A stretch of DNA of 64,000 nt from assembly GCF_032108445.1 (NCBI RefSeq), contig NZ_CP134876.1:5270001-5334000 (forward strand). The letters are read 5' to 3'. This document shows positions 26,357 through 34,914 of the stretch, piece by piece (positions within the stretch are counted from its first letter, which is position 1; each line of letters begins with the position of its first letter). The translations under genes were made by a program, and so were the position numbers. The notes beneath the pieces are model-generated. The model worked only from the letters and a program-made list of their open reading frames with translations, did no database searches and was not told where the DNA came from. This DNA is from Micromonospora halotolerans (GTDB taxonomy: Bacteria; Actinomycetota; Actinomycetes; Mycobacteriales; Micromonosporaceae).

Positions 26357-28281
26357 ACGTCGTGCGCCGCCGGCTCGGCCGCCTCCTGGCCGCCCTCGCC
26401 CTGGCGGGCCTGACCGTGCTGGCCGGGCCCGCGCCGGCTCGGGCGCACGCATACCTGGCGAGCAGCGCGCCCGCCGACGGCGCCGTGCTCGACCGGGCGC
26501 CCGAGACGCTGACCCTGGCCTTCACCGAGCACGTCGAGCTGTCCGCCGCCCGGGTCGCCCTGGTCGACGGGGACGGCCGGCACTGGGCCGTGACCGGGCT
26601 GGCGCTGCGCGGCGCGGACGGGGAGCCCGCCGCCGAGGACGCCGACACCGAGGAGCCGGTCAGCCTGGTCGCCGGCCTGCCCGCCCTCCCGCCGAACACC
26701 TACCACGTCTCCTGGCGCACCCTGTCCAGCGACGACCTGCACACCACGACCGGGACCCTGGTCTTCGGTGTCGGCCGGCAGGTCACCGCCGCCGGCGCCG
26801 CCGGCCCGGTCGGCCCCGGCCCCCGGGAAACCGCCGCCCGCGCTGCCGGCCTGCTCGGCCTCACCGTCCTGCTCGGCGGCGCCGCCCTCGCCCTGCTCGC
26901 CGGCCGCCGCCGGTCGCCGGGACCGACCATGGACCGCGCGCTCCGGCGCCGGTTGCTCGTGGTCTCCGGGTACGGGGGAGCGGTCGCGTTGCTCGCCGCG
27001 CCGCTGCAACTGGCCATCCAGCTCGCCGGTGCGGCCGGCGGGTGGCGGCTGCTGGCCGACCAGCTCACCGGCGGTCGCTGGCTGCTCCGCGAGGCCGGCA
27101 CCGCGACCCTGCTCGTGGTCGTGCTCGGCGCCGCGCACCGGCTCCGCACGGCGCCCGACGCGCGGATCGCTCCCGCGGGCGTCGCCGTCGGTCTGGCCGG
27201 GGCGCTCGGCGCGGCGGCCGGCACCGCGCTGCTCGGCCACCCGGCGGGAGGTCCGGTCCGCACCGCGCTGGTCGGCGGCGGGCACGTCCTGGCAGCCGGG
27301 GGCTGGGCCGGCGCCGTGCTGGCCGCCGTGGCCGCCCTGCTTCCCGTGGCCCGGCGCACGGCGGAGCGCGCCGCCCAGCTCCGTGCCCTGCTGCGGGCCT
27401 TCGCCGCCCTCGCGGTCGGCTGCGTCACCCTGCTCGTGCTGACCGGGCTCCTGCTTGCCGGCCCTCAGGTGGCCACGGTGGACGCGCTGCTCGGCTCCCC
27501 GTACGGGTTGCTGCTGCTGGCCAAGGTCGGGGTGGCCGGGCTGGCCGGGCTGCTGGGGCTGCGGACCGCCCGCCGGCTGCGCCGGGCCGACCTGCCCCGC
27601 CGGGGCCTGCTCGCCGAGGCCGGGGCGCTCGCGGTCGTCCTCGGCCTGGCCGGGGCGCTGGCCGCCGCCGGGCCGGCCCGGGGCCCCGCCTTCCCGGTGG
27701 CCGACGCCACCACCCGGACGGAACCGCAGGTGAGCGGCCAGGTGGCTGATCTCGTCGACACCGTGGCCGTCCGCCCCAACCGCCCCGGACGCAACATCGT
27801 CAGCATCGGGGTCGGGGACACCCGGCGTCCGGCGCCCGCCCCGGTGACCGGGGTGTCGCTCCTGCTCACCGGCCCGAACGGGGAGCGGGCCGTGCACCCG
27901 GTGACCCGGACCGCCGACGGCTGGGTGGTGGCGGTGGACGACATCCGTACCCCGGGCGCCTGGCGGGTGGGGGTGACCGTGCTGCGCGACGGCCTGCCCC
28001 CGGTCACCGACACCCACCCCTGGTTGGTGCCGGCCGGGGAGAGCGCCGCCGCCCCGGTACGCGTCTCGGCGGCCCCGCTGCGACCGGCGCTGGACCGGTC
28101 GGCGCTGGCCCTCGGCGGGGCGGCGCTGGCCGGGCTGCTGCTCGTCGCGGCCCGGCGGTGGCGACGCCGGCGGCCGGGAGGGCCGGACCGCGAGCAGCCG
28201 CTGCCGGCCGACTCCCGGGCACCGGCGGGAGCGCCCGGCGAAGCGGTCGGGGCCGGTACGGGGGTGGTCAGGTCCGGCTGA
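26353..28281 (+). CDS. CopC-CopD fusion, copper resistance/uptake membrane protein
   Basis: The protein has 642 residues. After a signal peptide the mature N-terminus would be HAYLASSAPADGAVLDRAPE, the CopC signature; the N-terminal His is the Cu(II) histidine-brace ligand in this family. Later comes DDLHTTTGTLVFGV, with the Asp-x-His pair of the CopC copper site. Eight or nine membrane helices of the CopD domain follow (about residues 155-445), then an extracytoplasmic beta-rich domain (about 455-575) and a last helix with a basic tail. It is thought to bind copper outside and pass it across the membrane. The GTG start is coupled to the previous stop. It supports a copper role for the whole 15-28 kb block. 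Confidence 0.88.
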   Translation: MNVVRRRLGRLLAALALAGLTVLAGPAPARAHAYLASSAPADGAVLDRAPETLTLAFTEHVELSAARVALVDGDGRHWAVTGLALRGADGEPAAEDADTEEPVSLVAGLPALPPNTYHVSWRTLSSDDLHTTTGTLVFGVGRQVTAAGAAGPVGPGPRETAARAAGLLGLTVLLGGAALALLAGRRRSPGPTMDRALRRRLLVVSGYGGAVALLAAPLQLAIQLAGAAGGWRLLADQLTGGRWLLREAGTATLLVVVLGAAHRLRTAPDARIAPAGVAVGLAGALGAAAGTALLGHPAGGPVRTALVGGGHVLAAGGWAGAVLAAVAALLPVARRTAERAAQLRALLRAFAALAVGCVTLLVLTGLLLAGPQVATVDALLGSPYGLLLLAKVGVAGLAGLLGLRTARRLRRADLPRRGLLAEAGALAVVLGLAGALAAAGPARGPAFPVADATTRTEPQVSGQVADLVDTVAVRPNRPGRNIVSIGVGDTRRPAPAPVTGVSLLLTGPNGERAVHPVTRTADGWVVAVDDIRTPGAWRVGVTVLRDGLPPVTDTHPWLVPAGESAAAPVRVSAAPLRPALDRSALALGGAALAGLLLVAARRWRRRRPGGPDREQPLPADSRAPAGAPGEAVGAGTGVVRSG

Positions 28282-28381
28282 CGATCGCGCGGGGTCGGGC
28301 AGTTTACTCCGCGCAGTCGTCGGGGTGCGGCGAATCCCCGAGTCGGTGACCCCTTCGGGTCGGCGTGGCTAGCCTCCGGCC

Positions 28382-29671
28382 ATGAGGACCTGGGGACCGT
28401 CCGCGGTGCTGGCCGCCGCCCTGCTCGTACCGGCGTCGATGCTGTCCACGCCCGCGACGGCGGGCACCCGGGCGCCCGCCCGGCGGCTGCCGGCGGGGGC
28501 GCCGCCCTGCCCGAACGTGCCCGCCCCGGCGACCCGGCCGCCGCAGCCGCCGCCCGCGGCCGGCCCCGTCGCGCGGGCGGTCGGCGGCGCCGCCCTGGCC
28601 ACGGCCGGCCTGGCCCTGCCGCCGGCCGCGCCCGCGCCGCCGGCGGTGACCGCGACCTCCTGGGTGGTTGCCGACCTGGACAGCGGCGCGGTGCTCGGCG
28701 GCTGCGGACCGCACGAGTACGGCGTACCGGCCAGCGTGCAGAAGCTGCTGCTGGCGGCCACCATGCTGCCGAGGCTCGACGCGGACCGCGAGGTGACCGT
28801 GACCGCCGAGGACCTGGCCATCGAGCCGGGTAGTTCGGCGGTGGGCCTGGCCGAGGGCGGGCGGTACCGGATCGAGACGATCTGGCTGGGGCTGCTGCTG
28901 AAGTCCGGCAACGAGGCGGCCAACGCCCTGGCCCGGCTGGGCGGCGGCCCGGACGGGACGGCCGGGGGCATCCGTGCCATGAACGAGGAGGCCCGGCGGC
29001 TGGGCGCGTTGCAGACGCACGCCGTCACGCCGTCCGGGCTGGACGGACCCGGGCAGTTCACCAGCGCGTACGACCTGGCGTTGATCGCCCGCGCCTGCTT
29101 CGCCGACCCGGCGTTCCGCCGGTACACCGCCACCCGCACCGCCCGGATTCCCGCCCAGCCGGCGCTGCGCGAGAAGGCGTTCGAGATTCAGAACGACAAC
29201 ATGCTGCTCGACCACTACCCGGGCGCGCTGGGCGGCAAGACGGGCTTCACCGACCTGGCCCGGCACACGTACGTGGGCGCGGCCGAACGGGGCGGGCGGC
29301 GCCTCGTGGTGACCGTGCTCGGCGCGGAGACCCCCACGCAGCGCGGCTGGCAGCAGGGGGCCGCCCTGCTCGACTGGGGCTTCGGCCTCCCGCGGGACGC
29401 GGCGGTCGGCCGGCTGGTCGAGCCGGGCGAGCTGGACCGCGCCGCGGCGACGCCCACCGGGGCGGCGTCGGCCCTCGCCGGGGGCGCGGGGCTGGCCGGC
29501 ACCGGTTCCGCGGCCACCGCCGCCTGGCCGGGCGCCGGCCCCTCGATCGCGGTCGGCGTGGTGCTGGTGCTCGGGGGAGCGGTGCTGCTGGCCCGGCGGC
29601 GGCACGCCGCGCTCGCCGCGATGCCGCCCGCCACGCCCCTCGGCGGCGCGAGAATCCCCGACGACGACTGA
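28382..29671 (+). CDS. D-alanyl-D-alanine carboxypeptidase (peptidase family S11), copy 2
   Basis: This 429-residue paralogue of the protein at 8723-9988 has the same layout: signal peptide, Pro-rich linker (TRPPQPPPAAGPVARAVGG), S11 catalytic domain and C-terminal membrane helix. The active-site motifs are SVQK, SGN in LLKSGNEAANALA, and KTG in LGGKTGFTDLA. The linker and C-terminal tail diverge most from copy 1, while the catalytic core is nearly identical over long runs. Only 6 nt separate its stop from the convergent LacI-family gene, and no hairpin lies between them. Confidence 0.92.
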   Translation: MRTWGPSAVLAAALLVPASMLSTPATAGTRAPARRLPAGAPPCPNVPAPATRPPQPPPAAGPVARAVGGAALATAGLALPPAAPAPPAVTATSWVVADLDSGAVLGGCGPHEYGVPASVQKLLLAATMLPRLDADREVTVTAEDLAIEPGSSAVGLAEGGRYRIETIWLGLLLKSGNEAANALARLGGGPDGTAGGIRAMNEEARRLGALQTHAVTPSGLDGPGQFTSAYDLALIARACFADPAFRRYTATRTARIPAQPALREKAFEIQNDNMLLDHYPGALGGKTGFTDLARHTYVGAAERGGRRLVVTVLGAETPTQRGWQQGAALLDWGFGLPRDAAVGRLVEPGELDRAAATPTGAASALAGGAGLAGTGSAATAAWPGAGPSIAVGVVLVLGGAVLLARRRHAALAAMPPATPLGGARIPDDD

Positions 29672-29677
29672 ACGGGC

Positions 29678-30703
29678 CTACCGGCCGGCCGGGCGGGCGG
29701 TGCTGTCCCGCACCACCAGTTCGGTGGCCAGCTCCACCCGCGGCGACTCGAGTTCCTCGCCCTGCGCCAGGCGCAGCACCGTGCGGGCGGCGAGCCGGCC
29801 CATCTCCACCAGCGGCTGGCGCACCGTGGTCAGCGGCGGGGAGGCCCACCGGGTCTCCGGCAGGTCGTCGAAGCCGACGATGCTCACGTCGTCGGCCACC
29901 CGCAGCCCGCGCCGGCGGACCGCCTCGTAGACCCCGAAGGCCATCTGGTCGCTGGCCGCGAAGATCGCGGTCGGCGGGTCGTCGAGGTCGAGCAGGGTGC
30001 TGCCGGCGGTGAAGCCGGAGGCGTGGTAGAAGTCGCCGGGCTCCACGAGCCGGTCGTCCGGCGGCACGCCGGCCGCCTCCAGCGCGGCCCGGTAGCCGTC
30101 CAGCCGGGCGCGGCTGCACAGCAGGTGGGTGGGGCCGGCCACGAAGCCGATCCGGCGGTGGCCCAGCCCCAGCAGGTGTTCGGTGGCGGCCAGGCCGCCG
30201 GCCCAGTTGGTCGCCCCGATCGCCGGCACGTCCCGGTCGGGCACGCCGGCGGCCGGGTCGACGACCACCACCGGCACGTTGAGCCGGCGCAGCTGGGCGT
30301 GCACCGGCGGGGTCAGGTGGGAGGTCACCACGATGACCCCGTCCGAGGCGCGGGCCCGCAGGTTCTGCAACCACTTCCGGGTCGAGGTCGACTCGCTGTG
30401 GATCGCCGACACGACGGTGCCCACCCCGACGGCGTGCCCGACGTCCTCCACGCCCCGGATGATCTCCACGGCCCACGGGCTGTCGAGGTCGTTGAAGACC
30501 AGGTCGACCAGGTCGGCCCGGCGCACCGTGCGGCTGCCGCGGCGCTGGTAGCCGTGGTGGCGCAGCAGTTCCTCGACCCGTTCCCGGGTGTCCGGTGCGA
30601 CGTCCGAGCGCCCGTTGAGCACCCGGGACACGGTGGGCACGGAGACACCCGCCTCCCGCGCGATCGCGGTGATGGTCACCCTGGGCTCGTCGTCCGCGTT
30701 CAC
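29678..30703 (-). CDS. LacI-family transcriptional regulator
   Basis: The 341-residue repressor starts at a GTG (30703) preceded by AAGGAGA at 6 nt. The N-terminal helix-turn-helix reads VTITAIAREAGVSVPTVSRVL with the hinge-type NGRSDVAPDTRERV. The periplasmic-binding-protein-like sensor domain fills the rest (GLSRI-type IGFVAGP, AIFAASDQMAFGVYEA, VSIVGFDDLPETRWASPPL). Such proteins normally bind a sugar. It is divergent from the VanX-like gene; a 7-bp inverted repeat sits between the two starts. The target and the effector are unknown; a peptidoglycan-derived ligand would fit the neighbours but is a guess. Confidence 0.9.
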   Translation of the reverse strand: MNADDEPRVTITAIAREAGVSVPTVSRVLNGRSDVAPDTRERVEELLRHHGYQRRGSRTVRRADLVDLVFNDLDSPWAVEIIRGVEDVGHAVGVGTVVSAIHSESTSTRKWLQNLRARASDGVIVVTSHLTPPVHAQLRRLNVPVVVVDPAAGVPDRDVPAIGATNWAGGLAATEHLLGLGHRRIGFVAGPTHLLCSRARLDGYRAALEAAGVPPDDRLVEPGDFYHASGFTAGSTLLDLDDPPTAIFAASDQMAFGVYEAVRRRGLRVADDVSIVGFDDLPETRWASPPLTTVRQPLVEMGRLAARTVLRLAQGEELESPRVELATELVVRDSTARPAGR

Positions 30704-30721
30704 CCGTGTCTCCTTCACCCC

Positions 30722-30738
30722 GGCCGGAGGTTCCGGCC
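30722..30738. promoter_or_regulatory. Inverted repeat in the LacI / VanX-like intergenic region
   Basis: GGCCGGA (30722-30728) and TCCGGCC (30732-30738) are separated by 3 nt, 19 nt upstream of the regulator start. This could be an autoregulatory operator, though GC palindromes are common here. Confidence 0.3.
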
Positions 30739-30842
30739 GCCGACGCCCGGGACGGCGGCCGCGTCCCACCGGCCATCTTGCCGTACGGGTTCGAGCCATG
30801 GACATCACGACCAGCGGCGACGGGAACCCCCGGTCCGGCACG

Positions 30843-31742
30843 ATGCCGGCCCGGGGGCCCGGCGGTGGTGGTAGACACGGCAGGGTGGGGACCGGGAAAC
30901 GGGTGGCGGCGGCCCTGGCCGTGCTGGCCACGGCGCTCGCGGCCGGCTGCCAGCAGCCCACGCCGCGCCCGGCCCCGCCCGCGCCGTCGGCGCCGTCCAC
31001 CCCGTCCGCCGCACCCGCGTCGTCGGCCCGCCCGAGCGGCCCCCGCGCCCCGGCCGACATCGTCGACCTGGCCGCCGTCGACCCGGGCATCCGCGCCGAC
31101 ATCCGGTACGCCACCGCGCACAACTTCGTCGGCCGGCCGATCACCGGCTACGCCGAGCCGCTCTGCCTGCTCACCCGCCCGGCCGCGGAGGCGCTGCGCC
31201 GGGTGCAGGCCGCCGCCCTGGCACAGGGCCGCCGCCTCAAGGTGTACGACTGCTACCGCCCACAGCGGGCGGTGGACGAGTTCGTCGCCTGGGCGAAGCT
31301 CCCCGGCGAGCAGCAGATGAAGGGGGAGTTCTATCCGGACGAGCCGAAGAGCCGGCTCTTCGCCGACGGCTACATCGGCGCGCCGACCGCACACAGCCGG
31401 GGAAGCACCCTCGACCTGACGCTGGTCCCGGCGTCCACCCCCGACCAACCGGCGTACGTGCCGGGCCAGCCGCTGACCGCCTGCACCGCGCCGGCCGAGC
31501 GGCGCTTCCCGGACAACTCCGTCGACATGGGCACCGGGTTCGACTGCTTCGACCCCCGCGCGCACACCGCGGACGCGCGCGTCACCGGCGCGGCCCGGGA
31601 CAACCGGGAGCTGCTGAAGCGGCTCATGACCGCGCAGGGCTTCGAGAACTACCCGCGCGAGTGGTGGCACTACCGGTACGTCGACGAGCCGTACCCGGAC
31701 ACCTACTTCGACTTCCCGGTGGCCCGGTCCTCGCTGCGGTGA
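30843..31742 (+). CDS. VanX-type D-alanyl-D-alanine dipeptidase, lipoprotein
   Basis: This zinc dipeptidase belongs to family M15D. A lipoprotein signal is clear: VAAALAVLATALAAGC, with the lipobox Cys at 36 from the ATG at 30843. An upstream ATG (30798) and a GTG at 30885 are alternatives; none has a good ribosome binding site. Catalytic features are present: VYDCYRPQRAV, AHSRGSTLDLTLV (His and Asp zinc ligands) and EWWHYRY (catalytic Glu and third zinc ligand His). Intracellular VanX gives vancomycin resistance. A surface lipoprotein form more likely recycles D-Ala-D-Ala or trims wall peptides. No vanH/vanA genes are present, so resistance should not be inferred. Confidence 0.82.
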   Translation: MPARGPGGGGRHGRVGTGKRVAAALAVLATALAAGCQQPTPRPAPPAPSAPSTPSAAPASSARPSGPRAPADIVDLAAVDPGIRADIRYATAHNFVGRPITGYAEPLCLLTRPAAEALRRVQAAALAQGRRLKVYDCYRPQRAVDEFVAWAKLPGEQQMKGEFYPDEPKSRLFADGYIGAPTAHSRGSTLDLTLVPASTPDQPAYVPGQPLTACTAPAERRFPDNSVDMGTGFDCFDPRAHTADARVTGAARDNRELLKRLMTAQGFENYPREWWHYRYVDEPYPDTYFDFPVARSSLR

Positions 31743-31779
31743 GCGCCGCCCCGGCGGGGAACGGCGCCCACCGCCGCGG

Positions 31780-32817
31780 TCAGAGGATGCCGCGGGCGAC
31801 GAAGGCCGCCCGGGTCGCGGTCGCGGCCTGGGTGCCGTAGAGGCGCTGCGCGGCGGCAACGGTGGCCAGCGCCGCGTCCCGGAAGGTGACGTCCGTGGTG
31901 AAGGCGAACTGCGCCTCCACGATCAGCGTGCTGGCCCTGCGGTCGCCGAGCGCGGTGCGGATGTCCCACAGCGCGCGGGACCAGATCTCGCCGTCGGCGT
32001 GCACCTCGCCCACCAGGTCGGCGGGGTAGACCTTGGTGCCGTCGAGGCGGCGCAGGCAGTGCGGGGCGGCGCGGGTGTAGGAGACCGAGTCCCAGTCGGC
32101 CACGCAGGCCTCCGGGGTCTTCGTCGGCACGCCGGTGGCCCAGCTGGTCACCGCGACCGCCAGGTAGTCGCCGAACGCCTCGCCGATCGCGCCGGACTCC
32201 GGCGTGGTGCCGAAGCCGGGCACCTGGCCGTCCTGCACCGAGTGGCCGTACTCGTGGACGATGACCTCGGCGTCCTCGCCGTCGTCCACGCCGCCCTTGC
32301 CGAGGGTGATGTTGGCCTTGTCCTCGCGGAAGAACGAGTTGTCGCCACCGTACTGGTCGATGCGCAGCTCGATCTGCCGCTGGTTGACCGGCCGCAGCGT
32401 GCTGCCGAAGCCGAGCGACTGGAGGTACGCCTGGGCGGTGTTCACCCAGTGGTAGCCCATCACCTGCTCGAACTGGTCGGCGTCCCGGTGCCAGGCCGGG
32501 TAGGTGCCGTCGACCACGCGGGCCGGGGTGCCGGTCTTGCTCTTGACCACCACGTACTTCCCGGTGAGGGTGCCGGAGCCGTCCAGGTTGGTCAGCGGCA
32601 CCGACCGGTACGCCCCGGCCAGCGCCGGGTAGTCGGCGTCCTTCTGGTCGGTCAGCGACTGGTCGCCGAGCTGCTGGACGGGGTTCGGCGCGAAGACCGT
32701 CGCGGTGGCGGTGTGGTCGTAGGGGTAGCCGGCGGCCTGGACGGGGGTGCCGCCGGCCACCAGCGCCGCGGTGACCGCCGAGGCGACCAGCGCGGAACGT
32801 CGGATGTGGGGGTGCAT
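31780..32817 (-). CDS. Secreted zinc metallopeptidase (HEYGH gluzincin, M36/M4-like)
   Basis: This 345-residue exported peptidase has a signal peptide (1-27, GGTPVQAA). The active site VIVHEYGHSVQDG holds HExxH, and GAIGEAFGDYLA about 25 residues later supplies the third zinc ligand Glu, the gluzincin arrangement. DNSFFREDKANITLGKGG upstream resembles fungalysin/M36-like bacterial enzymes. A long propeptide is missing, so the protein is shorter than typical M4 enzymes. Two tandem ATGs (32820, 32817) follow AAGGG; the second has better spacing. Confidence 0.8.
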   Translation of the reverse strand: MHPHIRRSALVASAVTAALVAGGTPVQAAGYPYDHTATATVFAPNPVQQLGDQSLTDQKDADYPALAGAYRSVPLTNLDGSGTLTGKYVVVKSKTGTPARVVDGTYPAWHRDADQFEQVMGYHWVNTAQAYLQSLGFGSTLRPVNQRQIELRIDQYGGDNSFFREDKANITLGKGGVDDGEDAEVIVHEYGHSVQDGQVPGFGTTPESGAIGEAFGDYLAVAVTSWATGVPTKTPEACVADWDSVSYTRAAPHCLRRLDGTKVYPADLVGEVHADGEIWSRALWDIRTALGDRRASTLIVEAQFAFTTDVTFRDAALATVAAAQRLYGTQAATATRAAFVARGIL

Positions 32818-32920
32818 CATGATCCCTTCGGAGGCGGATCGATCCGCTGAGACTAGGCTCCCCCGGGAGCACTGCCAAGCAACCACGAGCGGGCCGTCCG
32901 GCCTGCCGGGAGGGACCCTC

Positions 32921-33427
32921 GTGGAGACCGAACGGATCGGCCCGCCGCTGCTGGCCGGGGAGCGGGAGACGCTGCGCGCGTTCCTCGACTTCCACCGCGC
33001 CACCCTGGCCCTGAAGTGCGAGGGGCTGACCGACGAGGAGCTGCGGCGGCAGTCGTCGCCGCCGTCCACGCTGTCCCTGCTCGGTCTCGTGCGGCACATG
33101 GCCGAGGTCGAGCGCACCTGGTTCCGCCGGGTGATCAACGCCGAGGACGTCCAGCTCATCTGGTCGGCGAGCGGGGACTTCCAGGAGGCGTACGACGCGA
33201 GCGCGTCGAGCCGGTCGGAGGCGTTCGAGGCGTGGCAGCGGGAGGTCGAGCACGCCCGCCGCATCGAGCGCGAGGCTGAGTCGCTCGACGTCACCGGCCA
33301 CCAGGCCCGCTGGGGCGAGGACGTCTCGCTGCGCCTGGTGATGCTGCACATGATGCACGAGTACGCCCGGCACAACGGCCACGCCGACTTCCTCCGCGAG
33401 GCCGTCGACGGGACCGTCGGCGTGTGA
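32921..33427 (+). CDS. DinB/DUF664-family protein
   Basis: The 168-residue four-helix-bundle protein has metal-ligand-type histidines typical of DinB/DUF664: LLGLVRHMAEVERTWFRRV and MLHMMHEYARHNGHADFLRE. Members in actinobacteria are often mycothiol-dependent transferases or isomerases. The substrate cannot be told. The GTG start has GGGAGGG 7 nt upstream. It is transcribed divergently from the metallopeptidase with only about 100 nt between them. Confidence 0.85.
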   Translation: METERIGPPLLAGERETLRAFLDFHRATLALKCEGLTDEELRRQSSPPSTLSLLGLVRHMAEVERTWFRRVINAEDVQLIWSASGDFQEAYDASASSRSEAFEAWQREVEHARRIEREAESLDVTGHQARWGEDVSLRLVMLHMMHEYARHNGHADFLREAVDGTVGV

Positions 33428-33499
33428 CGCGCCCGCGGCCGGGACCTCGGTCCCGACCACCGGGTCCTCCGGCGCTGGCCGGAGGCGCGGCGCGCCGGC

Positions 33500-34276
33500 T
33501 CAGTCGTTGCGGGGCAGCGGCAGCCAGGCCAGCACGTCCTGGATCCGCGCGTCCCAGTACGCCCAGTCGTGGTCACCGGGGCCGAAGTCCACGGTGACCG
33601 GCAGCCCTCGGCGGCGTGCCGTGTCGACGAAGCGGGTGTTGTCCTCGTAGAGGAAGTCCTCGGTGCCGCACGCCACGTAGAGGGCGGGCAGGTCGTCGCC
33701 GGCCCGTTCCAGCAGCGCCACGGTGTCGTCCTCCGGGCCCGCCACGTCCCGGTCGCCCCAGACGGTGTGCCAGACGGCGGGGTCCAGGGGGCTCGTCGGG
33801 TGGTGGCGGCGTCGGGCGACGTCCAGCGCGCCGGAGAGGCTGGCCGCGGCGGCGAACCGGTCCGGTTGGCGCAGCGCCCACTTCAGCGCCCCGTAGCCGC
33901 CCATGGACAGGCCGGCCACGAACGTGTCCGCCCGCCGGTCGGAGAGGCGGAAGTACGACCGGCACACCTCCGGCAGCTCCTCGCTGAGGAAGGTCCAGTA
34001 CCGGTTGCCGTGCACCTCGTCGCAGTAGAAGCTGCGCTGCACCTGTGGCATCACCACGGCCAGCCCGAGCGGCGCGACGTACCGCTCGATCGCGGTGCGC
34101 CGGGTCCAGATGGTGTCGTCGTCGGTCAGGCCGTGCAGCAGGTAGAGCACCGGAGGGTCCCCGGGGCCGGCTGCGCCGGCCATGCCGATCCCGGCCGAGC
34201 GGTCGGGCAGCAGCACCGTCATCGACGTGCCCATGCCGAGCGCCGAGGAGAAGAAGTCACACCGGATCCGGGCCAT
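33500..34276 (-). CDS. Alpha/beta-hydrolase esterase (esterase D / antigen-85-like fold)
   Basis: The protein has 258 residues and no signal peptide. Motifs: VLYLLHGLTDDDTIW (oxyanion strand), GLSMGGYGALKWAL with the nucleophile Ser in G-x-S-x-G, ACGTEDFLYEDN with the Asp region, and GDHDWAYWDARI carrying the catalytic His. This is the esterase D/FrmB-like branch. It may hydrolyse acyl esters such as S-formyl-thiols; the sequence alone does not decide. The ATG at 34276 fits the family start. It is convergent with the DinB gene. Confidence 0.88.
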   Translation of the reverse strand: MARIRCDFFSSALGMGTSMTVLLPDRSAGIGMAGAAGPGDPPVLYLLHGLTDDDTIWTRRTAIERYVAPLGLAVVMPQVQRSFYCDEVHGNRYWTFLSEELPEVCRSYFRLSDRRADTFVAGLSMGGYGALKWALRQPDRFAAAASLSGALDVARRRHHPTSPLDPAVWHTVWGDRDVAGPEDDTVALLERAGDDLPALYVACGTEDFLYEDNTRFVDTARRRGLPVTVDFGPGDHDWAYWDARIQDVLAWLPLPRND

Positions 34277-34440
34277 GGAGCGGGAGCGTACCCGGCCCCG
34301 GGCGGCGGCACGAAGGTGGTCGAATCGACCGTTCCTATTGCCGTGGGGCGTCCAGGGGGGACAGGATGACCAGGCGCGCCGGAAACACACCCGTAACCTG
34401 CGTGCTGCTGGTCTCTGTCACGAGGAAGTGGGAGTCAGTC

Positions 34441-34833
34441 ATGAGCGACGTGTCCACGGCACTGGGTGTGCGTCTCTACCCGGATCTGGTCGAGCCGGGC
34501 GGCCTGGCTCCCGCACTCGTGCAGACCGCGGCCCGGCACCAGCTCGACATCGGCCGGGTCACCGCCCCCGAGCAGGGGCGCAGCCGGTTCACCTGCGCGG
34601 AGGCGACCTCCGACCGGGGTGTGGTCTGCGTCAGCCTCGGCGCCCAGGCCCGCTACTTCATGATCGACCTTCGGATCGACGGCGAGGTCCAGGCCCGCGG
34701 CGACGCCACCGACCTGCTCCAGGTCGCCCAGGTGGCCGCCGCCTGGCGGGCCGGATGCACGCTCGCCGATCTGACCGCGCGCTACCCCTTCATGGAGGAG
34801 ATGAAGCGCCACCCCGTGGCGCACGCCCAGTAG
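34441..34833 (+). CDS. Small hypothetical protein (possibly DUF6193-like)
   Basis: The protein has 130 residues, alpha/beta, cytoplasmic. It opens with LYPDLVEPGGLAPALVQTAA and has AQVAAAWRAGCTLADLTARYPFME near the end. This pattern reminds me of the DUF6193 family of actinobacteria, but I am not certain. The ATG at 34441 is preceded by a purine-rich GGAAGTGGGAG. It lies just upstream of the ribosomal-protection GTPase locus, but a hairpin and a new leader ORF lie between, so it is probably separate. Confidence 0.6.
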   Translation: MSDVSTALGVRLYPDLVEPGGLAPALVQTAARHQLDIGRVTAPEQGRSRFTCAEATSDRGVVCVSLGAQARYFMIDLRIDGEVQARGDATDLLQVAQVAAAWRAGCTLADLTARYPFMEEMKRHPVAHAQ

Positions 34834-34842
34834 CGCAGCGAC

Positions 34843-34872
34843 GATAAACCGGTTGCCGGCGCCCGCGCCGGC
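34843..34872 (+). promoter_or_regulatory. Putative -10 element and leader hairpin before the ribosomal-protection GTPase
   Basis: GATAAA at 34843-34848 could be a -10 element; no convincing -35 was seen. A perfect 8-bp hairpin, GCCGGCGC / GCGCCGGC with a 2-nt core (34855-34872), starts about where transcription would begin. It could instead terminate the upstream gene. It is followed by the strong ribosome binding site of the leader ORF. Confidence 0.35.
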
Positions 34873-34914
34873 TGCTGCAATCGACCACGACAGCCAGGGA
34901 AGGAGGAGCTCGAG

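Noticed and set aside
22775..26452. Long minus-strand frame of 1225 codons
   Set aside because: Antisense to three well-supported plus-strand genes; composition is repetitive Gly/Arg/Val with no motifs.
30798..31742. Vancomycin resistance cluster
   Set aside because: Only a VanX-like lipoprotein is present; no vanH, vanA or vanS/R genes adjoin it, and an extracytoplasmic enzyme cannot act in the resistance pathway.
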